Of a DNA stretch of 64,000 nucleotides, positions 12,250 through 23,538 are shown one piece after another. The stretch is from Cryptomeria japonica. Lineage: Eukaryota; Streptophyta; Pinopsida; Cupressales; Cupressaceae. Every line of letters starts with the position of its first letter. The first letter of the stretch is position 1. The notes under the pieces are model-generated. The model did not search any database, was not told the origin of the DNA, and worked only from the letters and a program-made list of their open reading frames with translations. The stretch spans positions 189,688,270-189,752,269 of the forward strand of contig NC_081415.1 of assembly GCF_030272615.1 (NCBI RefSeq), written 5' to 3'. Made by a program: the position numbers and the translations under genes.

Positions 12250-13130
12250 AGGAAAAGATTTAAAGATGTATAAGAGGGATGCACCGAAGCTGCACAAGTC
12301 AAGTTTCTCTACATGGTAGAAAAGGATGAAGCTGCACCTATCAGGAGTTGGAGAATATGTTGTATATTATCTGGAGAATGATTTCATTACACTAATCACC
12401 TATCCATTGACAATGGAAGAGATAAAGGCAAAGCAAGAACATATTCAAGCAATGATTGAAATAACATCTGCATTGACTGACTCAGAGTTTAATGATCTAG
12501 AAGGCTGCAATGATACCAAGGCAATGTGGGACAAGCCCATATCTATGTATGGAGGTGATGAACATGTTCAAAGAGCCAAAGTTGATAGTCTAAGAGGACA
12601 ACTTGAATCTATGAGGATGAATGAAGGATAGAACATAACCCAGTACAGTACAAGACTAAAGGAGATTGCCAATCAAATCAAAGGAGCAGGAGGAACCATT
12701 GAAGAAAAGGATGTCACAAGTAAGTTATTGAGAACCCTTCTACTTGCTTATGCAATCCGAGTCTCTGCAATCAATGAATTGAGGTTTGTACCCAATATGC
12801 CAGTTTATTTGGATGCTACTATTGGTAAGCTACATGCATTTGAATTAAGAAATTTTGATAACAGTGGGTCTTCAGTAAATAAAGTTGAATCTGCATTCAG
12901 TTCTTTTCATCTTGGTGAATCTAATGATTATAATGATAGAATGAGTAAGTATTCTGAAGGGTAAGTATTCTGAAGGGTATCACAGTGGAGCAAGTGAAAG
13001 ATTTCGCAAGAAGAGTTTGAAGCACTATTAGCCAGAAGGTTATTGAGAGGAAAATGTAAGTATAAAGGAAAACTGCCTTTGAAATGTTTCAATTGTGATA
13101 AGATAGGACATATGGCTTCTAACTATCTTG
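12250..13130 (+). pseudogene. Element B copia gag, broken
   Basis: Copia Gag, nearly parallel to the Gag of element A. The readable start is MKLHLSGVGEYVVYYLE at 12326, with an open frame slightly upstream. The UBN2 core (QLESMRMN...IGKLHAFEL) spans about 12600-12845. A TAG interrupts it at 12629, and a 17-bp tandem duplication at 12945-12978 shifts the frame. The zinc knuckle (about 13087-13128) reads CFNCDKIGHMASNY: the fourth metal ligand, Cys in element A, is Tyr here, so RNA binding would be impaired. Confidence 0.9.
12945..12978 (+). repeat. 17-bp tandem duplication in gag of B
   Basis: GTAAGTATTCTGAAGGG occurs twice in a row. Element A has one copy at the matching place. Seventeen bases are not a multiple of three, so this is one cause of the frame break. 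Confidence 0.85.
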
Positions 13131-16100
13131 AAAAAGATTCTATTGAAAAGATAGATTACCGAGGTGAAAGACAAAAAAATAATCAATACAGAGGACACCG
13201 AGACTTTAGAAGAAGAGATAGAAAGTCATGCCTAATAGTCGATGAGGAATCAAATGATGATAAATCAGATGAAACTAATACAGAGGAAGTAGTTTATGTG
13301 GCTATCAAAGATGGATCAGATGAAGAAAGGTATGAGGAAAAAGCCCTAATATCTCACATAAATACTAATAATTCTTGGATCATAGATAGTGGGTGCTCAC
13401 ATCACATGACAGATGATAAACACAAGTTTGTTATGTTAGAAGATTATGATGGAGGTTATGTAAGATTTGGTAATGATGCACCATGTCCGGTAAAAGGTAA
13501 AGGATCCATAACACTTCTTAACAATGCTAAATTTAATGATGTTTAAGGGGTTGAAGGTTTGAAATACAATTTGTTGAGTGTAACATAGCTAAACAACACA
13601 GGTTACCGAATAGAATTTCAGAAAGGAATTGTCAAAGTTCATGACAAGCATGGAAAGTTAGCTGCTACCAGGACACAAACAAAAGGTAATACATTTCATC
13701 TTGACTCAACTCAGGATAATTGTCTTTATGCAAAGATAGACGATACCTGGTTATGGCATAAAAGGTTTTGTCATGTAAATTTTGATAATCTGCTCAAAAT
13801 AAGTAAGAAGCACCGAGTAAGAGGTCTACCAAGTTTGGAAAAACCTAAGAATGCTATGTGTCGAGGATGCCAGATGGGTAAGATGACAAGATCAAGATTT
13901 ACAAGTAAGTCCTACACTTCTAAGGGAATTTTAGATCTTGTGCACATTGATCTTTGTGGTCCTATGAAAGTTCAAAGTTATTATGGTGATAAATATTTCA
14001 TATTATTTGTGGATGATTATTCAAGGATGATGTCAGTTATGTTTTTAAAAGAAAAATCAAAAGCTTTTCAAATGTTTAAATGGTACAAGGCAAGATTTGA
14101 AAATGAAACAGGAAGACAACTGAAATGTCTTAGATCTGATAGAGGAGGAGAATTCACTTCTGATGAATTTAGCTTATTCTGCAATGATCATGGTATAAAA
14201 AGAAAAGTCTCTACACCAAGAACTCCACAGCAAAATGGGATAGCTGAGAGAAGACACAAATCTATTATGGATTGTGCTAGAACCCTGATGATTGAAAAGA
14301 AAGTGCCACAAATATTTTGGAGAGAAGCAATAAGCACAACAATTTACACCCTGAACCGAGTACAACTGAAGAAAGGAACTTTGAAGACACCATATGAAAT
14401 CTGGTATGACAAGAAACATAATTTAAGTTACTTCAAAATCTTTGGAAGTAGATGCTATGTACACAAAGATGATAGAAATGGAAAGTTTGATCAGAAAAGT
14501 GAAGAAGGAACATTTCTTGTTTATTCTTCTAGAAGTAAAGCATTTAAATGTCTGATCAAATCATCTAACAAAATAGTAGAAAGTGCAAATGTGAAAATTG
14601 ATAAATTTGTAGAAAGAAATGATGAAGGAAACTCCAAAGAACCAGAAGATTATGAAGAATTTGTCTATGTTCAACTGACAAGTCCTACCGAGAGAGTTAC
14701 TGAAGAAAATGAACATAATGTCCAGTTACCGAGTGATGAAGAAGATCATACAGAGCCTACCGAGCCTATATTAGCCAAGTATGTCAGAAGGAATCATGCA
14801 TCAAGTCAAATTATAGGAGATAAAGATGATCTAGTGATGACAAGGAACAAACTGAGATAGAATACATGTCTAATATCTGAATTTGAACTAAGAATAGTGA
14901 AAGAAGCATTTAACAATGAAGATTGGCTAAATGCTATGACATAAGAGATTGATCAAATCAAGAAGAATGACACATGGACACTGGTCCCAAGACTGAAGGA
15001 CAAAAAAGTAATTGGTACAAAGTGGATTTTCAGAAACAAGCAGAGGGAATTGATTATGGTGAGACTTTTGCACCTATGGCAAGACTTGAAGGAGTAAGAA
15101 CATTGTTTGCATATGCTGCTTTCAAAAAATTCAAAGTATATCAAATGGATGTCAAATCTACATTTCTGAATGGTATATTAGAAGAAGAAGTTTATATTGA
15201 ACAACCTGAAGGATTTGTTGAAGACAAGAATAAAGATCAGGTATGTAAATTGAACAAAGCTTTATATGGTTTGAAACAAGCACCTAGAGCATGGTATGAA
15301 AGATTGCACTCTTATCTAATCAAGATTGGTTTTATAAGGACAAGTGAAAATAGCAATGTGTACATGAAGAATGATGAAAAATAAATACTGATCTCAGGCA
15401 TATTTGTTGATGATATTATCTTTTGTGGAAATGACTCTTGATGCAAGAACTTTGGAAATGAAATGAGAAAAGAATTTGAGATGTCATTAATTGGTAAGAT
15501 AAAGTATTTTATAGGTTTACAAATACTACAAATGAAAGATGAGATTTTGATTACTCAATCCAAGTACATAAAGGAAATCTTGAAGAAATTTGGAATGGAG
15601 GATTCAAAACCAGTAAGTACTCCTATGACTACCAATTGTAAACTATCAAAGAATGATGAATTTGCATCTATTGATGAGACACTTTATTGATCCATGATTG
15701 GAAAGCTACAATATGTTGTTCACAGTAGACCAGACATAGCACGTGCAGTAGGTATAGTTGCAAAATTTTATGCAGATCCCAAGGAAACACACATGACAGC
15801 AATCAAGAGAATTTTCAAATACTTGAAAGGCACTGAAGATTACGACTTAGTATATAACAAGAGAAATGCTTTTGATTTAAAAGTTTATACTGATGCTGAT
15901 TGGGCAGGCAACATTGATGATAGAAAAAGCACAAGTGGAGGAGCTTTCTTTTTAGGAGAAAGACTAGTGAGTTGGCTTAGCAAGAAACAAGGATGTGTTT
16001 CACAGTCAACAACAGAAGCTGAATACGTTGCTGCAGCATTGAATTGCACCAATATAACATGGATTAAACAACTGTTGGAAGGTATAAATGAGAAAGTTAC

Positions 16101-16386
16101 CAAGCTAGTAACTATATTCTGTGACAATACTAGTGCCATTAACATTTCACAGAATCTTGTTATGCACTCTAAGACAAAGCACATCTCTATCAAATATCAT
16201 TATCTTAGTGAAGAAGTTCAAGAGAAGAAAGTGGTGTTGGAGTATGTTAACACAAAGGAACAAATAGTAGATATCTTCACCAAGCCACTATCAAGGGACA
16301 CTTTTGAGTATCTCAGAAGCAAGTTAGGGGTCCTACCCCTATCTTCTACTCACTGGCAGAGTTCAGTGAAAGCATCAATTCGATGA
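13131..16386 (+). pseudogene. Element B copia pol (PR-INT-RT-RNase H), broken
   Basis: Polyprotein enzymes in copia order. Protease: WIIDSGCSHHMT (about 13375-13410). Pre-integrase zinc region: LWHKRFCHVNF...CRGCQMGK (about 13750-13880). Integrase catalytic residues: D in HIDLCGPM (about 13949), D in LRSDRGGEF (about 14138), E in NGIAERRH (about 14246). Reverse transcriptase: [11 protein letters not shown] (about 15143), [13 protein letters not shown] (about 15265), FVDDIIF (about 15401). RNase H: YTDADWAG (about 15886), SKKQGCVSQS, and DIFTKPLSRDTFEYL near 16270. Stops fall at about 13544, 13586, 14858, 14941, 15382, 15439 and 15688; three of them match CAG or CGA codons in element A. About 20 codons near the start of RT (about 15035) are missing relative to A. 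Confidence 0.93.
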
Positions 16387-16719
16387 ATCTATAGAATATT
16401 ATGTGTGGATTGATGCTTATTTACACACTTTAGGATGTTTTTATAAAGGTGTGTAGGAAAACAAATACAAGGAACAGGGATTGAAGATATAATGCTCTGA
16501 CCAAGACTGAGTTGACACATAACAATAGGGAATTCACTTCTCAGCAGAAGAAATCATGTTTTAGCTCTTTTACTTTTTGGCATTGTTGTCAAATGGGGAG
16601 AAGACTATTGTATGGTGGAGAAGTCTGATGACAGGGGGAGAGCATTTCAGAATCTCACAGCAATCTGAATCAATTAGGTCAAATCAATTGGTTTTGCCAT
16701 CAATGGCAAAGGGGGAGAT
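16387..16719 (+). other. Element B 3' untranslated region and polypurine tract
   Basis: Non-coding. It ends in CAATGGCAAAGGGGGAGAT (16701-16719), the polypurine tract next to the 3' LTR. Purine-run motifs of similar type also occur upstream (about 16595-16610 and 16632-16642). Confidence 0.8.
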
Positions 16720-17060
16720 TGTTGGCATTTCAATAAGGATATTGAGAATGTTGTTGATGATTATGGATATAACTGATTAAGGATGTTTACTATCTTAATA
16801 TTATTATTTTGTCATTGACGTCAAGAAATTGATTTTCTAATTCAGTTGAATCTGTTGTTTTTATGGAAGATTAAGTTTTTATGATTAAGGATGTTTACTA
16901 TCTTAATATTATTATTTGGTTATATTGCTGAAGTATATGTTACCAAAGTTGAATCTGTTGTTTTTATGGAAGATTAAGTTTTTATGATTCACCCCCCCTC
17001 CCACCCCCCTCATCTTGTTAGCTTGGCATTTGTACTTAACATTAAGTATCAGAACTATCA
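16720..17060 (+). repeat. Element B 3' LTR, collapsed
   Basis: Only 341 bp remain against about 1,491 bp for the 5' copy. It keeps the first ~130 bp of the LTR, then a jumbled mix in which two short LTR segments (around GTTGAATCTG and around GGATGTTTACTATC) each occur twice. It ends with the normal terminus AGAACTATCA. The TTAAA target copy follows. Confidence 0.85.
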
Positions 17061-17065
17061 TTAAA

Positions 17066-17763
17066 TCCTTCAATAAGCTTCCAATAATTTTTCTTCACCA
17101 AAATCTAAGCTTCGAATAATTTTTCTTCACCAAAATCTCCTCCTCTTTCTCGTGACTTCCAAAATAAAAAGATATCTTCCCCTTTTAAACTAAAATTCTA
17201 GGTTGCATATATTTTTCCCAAAAACCCTAATATTTAATTTTTGTAATTAAAAAGCAATTTTATTTTTCTTTTCTAATTCCTAACAAAGGAATAAATTAAC
17301 ATGCAATAAACAAAAATCATTTTTCTCTTTTCTTTTCTTATGCAAATTAATTAATTTCTTAAAAAAAGGAATTAAAGCAATACTTTAATTCTAATTTATT
17401 CTTTTATTCATTTATTTATTTAAAATTCTAGGAAACAATAAATGAAATCAATCTAATTTATTTTTCACTTAAATTTAAATAAAATATATTTCTAATATCA
17501 TGCAGCTTGCAACTTAATTTATAACTTCTTTTAATTAATTAAATTTATAATCTCAATGCATAAAATACATAATTCAAAAGTACCAACTATGAGATAACTC
17601 CATAAATTTAATTAATTAATTAAATCCACTAAACATACAAACTGAGCAAACCCCAAGCAAAGACTCATAAAAAGGTCAAACGACAAAATATGAAGGCCGA
17701 ACAAACTGACAGGACGACCAACTGACGACACTCACAAGAGTGTAACTAGGTAAAATAGGGTCA
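17066..17763 (-). mobile_element. Probable LTR of gypsy element D, right part
   Basis: AT-rich, non-coding continuation of 428-3074 on the other side of element B. A two-copy tandem repeat of about 30 bp (unit around AATAATTTTTCTTCACC) lies at about 17074-17135. The proposed end is GGGTCA at 17763, followed by ACTACTACCTCCTCCACTTCC, which is a purine tract on the minus strand. The boundary is a proposal, because the partner LTR is absent. Confidence 0.45.
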
Positions 17764-18209
17764 ACTACTACCTCCTCCACTTCCATCGGACAAATATAAG
17801 GCATGCTCAGACCTCTGAAGCCAAGTGGAGATGATACTCCGTACCTACCTGATACTTGTACCTACATCACCAAACCACACATGCATTTATACAATATAGA
17901 AAACATGACATACACACCGATGAAGGAGAATCGTGCGTTCCTTGTCTCACCGGAGCGAGTGAAGGAAAATCGTCCCCTTGCATCCAATACACTCATAGAC
18001 ACACAACATATAATTTCACATTTCATAGATAAAGTAAAGTATCAGTACATAGCAATAATCCATAAAATGCCATTAACCACAAGTACTGAAATACTGCAAA
18101 TAAATTATGCATCTCATATACAGATAAAGCATGAAATAATGTCATATAAGTCTGAATAACACATCATAGTAATGTATCCACTGAAAGTAAACAATAATAA
18201 AATATGAGC
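17764..18209 (-). other. Element D 3' non-coding region
   Basis: This lies between the proposed polypurine tract (17764-17784) and the stop of the integrase/chromodomain frame. No coding sequence is recognised. The open frame at 17803-18159 on the plus strand has no family features and looks accidental. Confidence 0.5.
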
Positions 18210-19405
18210 CTAAAACAAATAAGAATACAACTCTCTCATCTTCGCTACATCTTCCCAAGTCACTGAGGTCTCATCATTTGGGTCCCATAGGACCCTTACC
18301 TGGTCGATGGTCTGACCCCTAAGGATCAAATCCTGATGTTGAAGAATGTGCACGTGCTCCATGGTAAGCTACTTGTCCTCGACCTGCAAGGAGTTCCATT
18401 CAAGAACATGTGTCGCATTAGGATGATAAGGTCGAAGAACTACATGTGTCGCATCAGGATGATAAGGTCGAATAACTGAAACATGAAGGACATTGTGGAT
18501 GTGGGATAGACTTAGTGGCAAGGCAAGATGATATGCAACAGGTCCTATCCTCTCAAGGATCTCAAAAGGGCCAACAAACTGAGGTGCCAACTTAGAACCC
18601 TTTCCATAACGGATCAAACTCTTACACGGACGCACTCTCAAGAACAAACGGTCACCAATATAAAATTGATGATCTATCCTATGAGCATCTACATACTTAT
18701 TCTGCCTATCCTGTGTAGCTACAAAATTCTCATGAATCCGCTCAACCTGTTGCTCCATCTCTTGAAGAATGTCTGGTCCTACAAGCAGCCCGTCCTCTAG
18801 CTGATCCCAACTCAAAGCAGTGCGGCAAGGATGACCATACAATGCCTGAAAGGGGGACATACCTATGGAGTTATGATATCCATTGTTATAAGAAAACTCC
18901 ACTAGATAGATATAATCCTCGTAGCACGACTACTGGTCTATAACATACATGCGAAGCATGTCCTCCAAAACCTGATTCACTCGCTCGGTCTGACCATTTG
19001 TCTCTGGGTGATAAGTTGAACTAAAGTTCAATTGAGTCCCCAAAGCATGCTGAAGTGAGGTTCACAATGTTGAGGTAAAGATAGGATCTCTATTAGAGAT
19101 GATCCACCTCAGAATCCCATGCAATCTCACCACATCTTCCAAGAAGACTTGTGCCACCACTACTTCCATATAGGAAGCTTGAATAGGAACAAAATGAGCA
19201 ACCTTAGTCAATCTTTCAACAATGACCATGATAGCATCATGACAACATGAAGAGACAGGCAACTCAATAATAAAATCCATGGAAATGATATCCCATTTCT
19301 AATTTGGTACCAAATTAGGTTGTAAAAGCCCTGTTGGGTGCTAATGCTCTACCTTCACTCGCTAACATTCTAAACATCTCAACCCAAAATCAGAAATGTC
19401 ACGTT
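18210..19405 (-). pseudogene. Element D Ty3/gypsy chromovirus integrase, 5'-truncated
   Basis: Integrase of a Ty3/gypsy retrotransposon, which inserts element DNA into the genome. On the minus strand: the end of the zinc-binding region (CLEC), then the catalytic core with D in SMDFIIELP (about 19271), D in NRDPIFTS (about 19085) and E in NGQTERVNQ (about 18985). A GPY/F module (FVGPFEILERIGPVAYHLALP) and SVIRPYHPDATHV follow. The C-terminal stretch (DQVRVLWDPNDETSVTWE...MRELYSYLF, ending at 18210) resembles the chromodomain of Tekay/Del-type chromoviruses. Stops occur near 18900, 19062 and 18360. A 36-bp direct duplication (18406-18441 and 18442-18477) repeats twelve codons. RT and everything upstream are missing. 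Confidence 0.88.
18406..18477 (-). repeat. 36-bp tandem duplication in the D integrase tail
   Basis: Two adjacent 36-bp copies, each starting ACATGTGTCGCAT, with two differences. The unit is a multiple of three, so the frame is kept and the peptide RPYHP(D/N)ATHV appears twice. Confidence 0.9.
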
Positions 19406-19667
19406 CCTAAAAGGGAAGAGCTGAGATAGATGTTTCAGGAGGTTCTGGTCAGGTTAGGCCCTAGGCTTGAGGTTGATCAGCCTATTCATGCTCAGCTTGA
19501 GGAGTCGCATCAGCAGGTTCCAGAGGAGAGAGAGAGAGGGAGAGATCACCCAGGAGGAGAGAGATTCTAGATGATCGAGATCCACCTTCTTAGGGTCACA
19601 TAAAGGACTTGATGAGGTCCAACCCTCCTTACTTTGATGGTATGGGTACTAGTATCGAGACAGATGC
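19406..19667 (+). pseudogene. Ty3/gypsy gag scrap, plus strand
   Basis: A short plus-strand piece reads DLMRSNPPYFDGMGTS (about 19602-19660), the typical N-terminal Gag motif of plant Ty3/gypsy elements. It is preceded by an acidic, Glu/Arg-rich stretch (EEREREGEITQEE, about 19520-19570) with one frame change. It stands opposite to the D integrase next to it, so it is either a different gypsy or an inverted part of D. The right border with copia E is at about 19660-19670. No start codon, zinc knuckle or pol is attached. Confidence 0.65.
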
Positions 19668-20576
19668 TTCTTGAGACAAATCTATCATTTCTTTCATGTT
19701 TATCATACCTAGACATTCTTTTAGGACACCTAGAAGTAAAATGTCCTATCTTATTATAAGAGAAACATTTCAAATGCAACTTCCCATCATACTTACTGGC
19801 TCCCTTAGGCAATCTCTAGGAAATAAGTTCTTCAAGCTCATCCAACTCTTTCTCATGTTCTTCCATCTCTCTCATCTCTCTTTCATATCTTGAAATCCTA
19901 GATGAACTCTCTCCTAGATCATATAGTTGCTTCCCAAATATAGATGCTTTAAATAAAGTCTCAGATTTACCATGTAATTATCCAAACTCTCTCAACTCAA
20001 ATGTAGCTAGCTTACCAACCAACATATCTCTTGTCACAATAGTCACACTCTTGATCTCATCAATTGTGGAAACTTTAGCTTTATAAGAAGAAGACAAGGA
20101 TCTCAATACCTTAGTAACAATATCATCTTCCTCAAGAGTTTCACAGACATATTTGTTCATAACAAGCTCATTCACTTTATACATAAAGGAAGTTATGTTC
20201 TCATCTTCTCCCATCTTTAATGTTTCATATTTTCCCTTCAAACTCTGCAATTTCGAAACTTTAACTTATGCATCTCCTTTATACAAGACTTCTAACTTTT
20301 TCTATATCTCATGTGCAGTCTGAAGTCCCATCACATTAGTCATCTCTAAATCAATCAAAGCACTCAGCAATGCTCCCTTATCCCTTATGTTATGTTCAAC
20401 TTCCTTGATTAATTAGCAATAACCGGTCCAATCAAAGGAACATTGTAAACATTCTTTGTAATCTTCCAATAATCTTCTCCAAGACACTTCAAATGAACTT
20501 CCATCTGGTCCTTCTAGATAGTACAATTATTTCCATCAAATCTAGGACTCTCCTTCTTAAACACATAACCTTCCAT
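19668..20576 (-). pseudogene. Element E copia gag, broken
   Basis: Copia Gag. The likely start (MEGYVFKKESPRFDG, ATG at 20574-20576) lies 43 bp inside the primer site. The UBN2 core (KYETLKMGEDENITSFMYK, about 20170-20230; DMLVGKLATFEL near 20000) is followed by a charged helix and a zinc knuckle (about 19740-19780) that reads CFSYNKIGHFTSRC: the second Cys ligand is Tyr. TAG, TAA and frame breaks occur near 20505, 20415, 20265 and 19978. Positions 1-427 are a second copy of its C-terminal half. Confidence 0.85.
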
Positions 20577-20618
20577 CTTGGATCTCCTCAAGTGATTAAG
20601 CTTCTTCCAGAGGATCTA

Positions 20619-20630
20619 GCTCTGATACCA
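20619..20630 (-). other. Element E primer binding site (tRNA-iMet)
   Basis: The minus strand reads TGGTATCAGAGC, two bases inside the LTR. Confidence 0.93.
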
Positions 20631-20632
20631 CT

Positions 20633-21871
20633 TGTTAGCAACAACAAGAAGGAAAACTGAGAGGGGGGTGAATCAATTTTCACCAGATTAAATCAATTAA
20701 GAACAATCTTAGATAAGATCAATTGCAACAACAAAAAAGATAACAACAATAACAACACACATAATACCAATATTTTTGACGTGGAAAACCCGGTTAAGGA
20801 AAAAACCATAGTGGGAACCTACCCACAATAAGATGATACTTTCCAATAGTATGTGTAAATATTACAATGGGGAATGCACATGCATTCAAGCACACTTCCT
20901 AGAGCTCACTTCTCAAATTACAATGACCCAGAAGGCTCCAACCTTTAGGGAGGGCTCACTACCTTACAAATAGATTCAAACTACAATCCAGAAAGAGTGA
21001 ACTGCAAAAATAGAATCTGCTAATGCCTGATGATAGTTTCGGTTAAGCTCAAATATTTGATCTTCACCAATGTTTTCTCAAAAAACCACACTGAAAGATG
21101 AATTCACTTGTTCACACATACACCATTCTCTGATAATGCAGACTCAACACCTATCACCTAAATTACATGAATATTACACCCATTTATATAGATCATCAAC
21201 CTTGACTATAAGGTTGGCCAAACCCATAGTACCTAATTACAAAATTACATCACATGATACATAAATAAACCACCAGACCAATATAATTCCATAGACAACA
21301 TAACATGGACCTAATTAAACTCCTCAAACATTCACCACCACCATAAATCTCACCAAGAACAACGGCAACATGTTACACCACTAAAACAATGCATAACACA
21401 AAGAGTATCATCGGACCATGAAGATCATCAAGAACTCGCACAATAATCAATGTGAACAACTAAAACAAATAGGAAATGATTAGGAAAAACCAACAAGCAT
21501 GTTAGGACCATCCACAATAGCTTCATCAACACCACTTATGCAAATCTTCATCGATCGACACGCTAACGTTCAAGATTTCTCAACAACAGCAACTTAGATA
21601 AGAAAGATAGCTTCTGAAGCACCAAATCATGAACCACTTGAAATGAATATACATACAAACATCCAAAACATTGTACCAAAACCGCAACACAAGACATGAT
21701 CATACTGGAGCTCACCAAATAAAAAACTAGACTCTTCCAGATATTGAACAGAAAGACAAAAACCTCAAATGTAATCATTGGATCACCAAAACAATTCTTT
21801 GCAATACCAAAACATGGGAAAATGTTGACATCAATGACAACAACATATCCTAGCAGAAGCAATGTTCAACA
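20633..21871 (-). repeat. Element E 5' LTR
   Basis: 1,239 bp with TGTT...AACA ends. It contains GAGAGGGGGGTGAATCA (20660-20676) and GACGTGGAAAACCCGG (20778-20793), which are the two copia LTR motifs shared with A, B, C and I. Confidence 0.82.
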
Positions 21872-23322
21872 ATTACTACTATTGCATAGGCCTTTTCTAA
21901 GTTTTATTTCTGAAAACAAAATGAGCAAAGTTCCTTGATACATTGGCTATAGAAATATCAACAAAAAATGAAAATAAAAACCAAAGCTTTCAACTTAATC
22001 GATAAGAACACAAAATATGCTTTTTGGTGATATGGATTGGATACGCACCCAAGTTATTTGGCATTAAACACATCAGGTATGAAAATGCTCCATGAGTTTG
22101 TAGCTCATGAACATTTTAGCAATATTGGAACTAGATTCCATACATAGACAAGACTGAAGCGTTGACCCATGAGGCTTCATGAGTTGCTTAGTTTTTCCAA
22201 CAGACCAAATACTTACATTACTCCTTTCATCTATTCCTCTTTGCGATGTGAGCATTTATCACTTGATCAATTTATTCAAACCTTTTCTTTGGAAATTGAT
22301 GTATCCATTTTTTTGCACCTAGTAAATCTAAATATGTACTTTGAAGTCCACTAGATTCACCTTCATGATATTTCTACAAATCCACAACATTAAATATTGG
22401 AGAGATATTAATACTATTGGAACATCAATTTCATATGAATTAGTTGAAAAATTCCATAAATCTTCCATGGGCCTATTTTTCCACTTAAACTTATTGCATG
22501 TTCCTTGCGGGAACCGTTCCTTTTATAAATGTGTCATTACCAACTCATTAGTATGAAACCTGTGTACTCTTCTATACATATCAACATGTTGTTTATATTT
22601 AATGGCACTTTTCTCCAAAACAATGTAATTTAATTCAATTATAATTTACTCAATCACAATTCACAAACTTGAAGGTCTTTCAAATTTTATTGGAAATTAT
22701 TAGGGAATTTATACAATTCTACAATCTCCAAGAATCCTCTAAAATCCAATTGCTATGTTGTTCTTTGTACATTCCTATGTCATGACAAATACCTTTTTTT
22801 TGTACTCCTTTATCTCTATGCCTGCTTCACATTCTCCATGCTCTCTCTAACTTTGGCACAACAACTTTGTCTCTAGTCAATCCTTTGTTCCTTCTATCAT
22901 TTGTGTGCTATTTTTTTATTGTGTATATCTCTCTTTATCCTCATGTTAAGGATCTCTTTAATATCTTTCCTGTGTAGAAAAGTCTCTATCTCATTTTTTA
23001 ATGCTCTATTTTATTTTAAACAATAAAAATCATTATATTTCAAACTTCCCATGCACCCCTATACTTATCCTCTCTTCTTTAGCATGTTCCTTTCCTCACT
23101 TCATGTGCATTTAATTCTATGGATGACTTCTTATCTTCATTTTTGTACTCCTCATATGCCTTTCACCCTTCCTTTCTTCCCAAATTCGATGTATCTTTAC
23201 AAATTCTAAATTTTGATACCTTCCTCCACCCTTCTACACAGCCCATAATTATTTCTCTTTCTATTTTTTTAAAAATCTATTCTAGTTGCACCTATGGGCT
23301 CTTTTTAGTAAATAAAATTAGA
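21872..23322. repeat. Unidentified repeat R, copy 1
   Basis: About 1.45 kb of AT-rich DNA with no recognised protein. Its first ~840 bp match R copy 2 by eye (shared landmarks: AGAAATATCAACA, CATGAACATTTT, CCACTAGATT, TTCTACAATC). The part beyond 22740 has no counterpart in this window. The left end is cut by element E. It could be the LTR or 3' part of an older element; no TG...CA ends were found. Confidence 0.6.
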
Positions 23323-23538
23323 TATTACTAATATCGTAGAGGCCTTTGATAAATTTTAATTTTGAAAAGAAAATGAAGAAATTTCCATGATACCTTGGTT
23401 ATAGAAATATCAACACAACTGAAAATGAAATTCAAAACCATTCAAAAAATATGTTTTTGGATGATGTGTATTGCATATGCGCCCAAGTGCTTCGGCACAA
23501 AATAACCTGGTTTGAAAATGTTCCTTACGTGTGTAGCT
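23323..23538. repeat. Repeat R, copy 2, first piece
   Basis: This matches 21872-22100. It stops at TAGCT (23534-23538), the target site of element G, and continues at 46001. Its head-to-tail position next to copy 1 suggests a tandem duplication. Confidence 0.65.

Larger units (their letters stand above)
3075..17060 (+). mobile_element. Copia element B (plus), carrying element A
   Basis: This is a complete but degenerate Ty1/copia retrotransposon: 5' LTR (3075-3991 plus 11627-12200), tRNA-Met primer site (12203), gag and pol (about 12250-16386), polypurine tract (to 16719) and 3' LTR (16720-17060). It is flanked by TTAAA on both sides. Without element A and its duplicated target it is about 6.35 kb. 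The 5' LTR is about 1.49 kb but the 3' LTR only 341 bp, so the 3' copy has been cut down and rearranged. At least nine in-frame stops or frameshifts show it is dead. It belongs to the same family as A and the solo LTR C. Confidence 0.92.
19668..21871 (-). mobile_element. Copia element E (minus), 5' LTR plus gag only
   Basis: Left are a 1.24-kb 5' LTR (20633-21871), a tRNA-Met primer site (20619-20630) and gag (19668-20576). Pol and the 3' LTR are lost at the junction with the gypsy gag scrap. The LTR has TGTTAGCA...TTCAACA ends on the plus strand. The family differs from A/B/C in LTR body but shares the LTR-end motif. Confidence 0.85.

Noticed and set aside
17803-18159. 118-codon plus-strand frame near the D polypurine tract
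   Set aside because: No domain, no promoter context, and opposite to D; it looks like chance in non-coding DNA.
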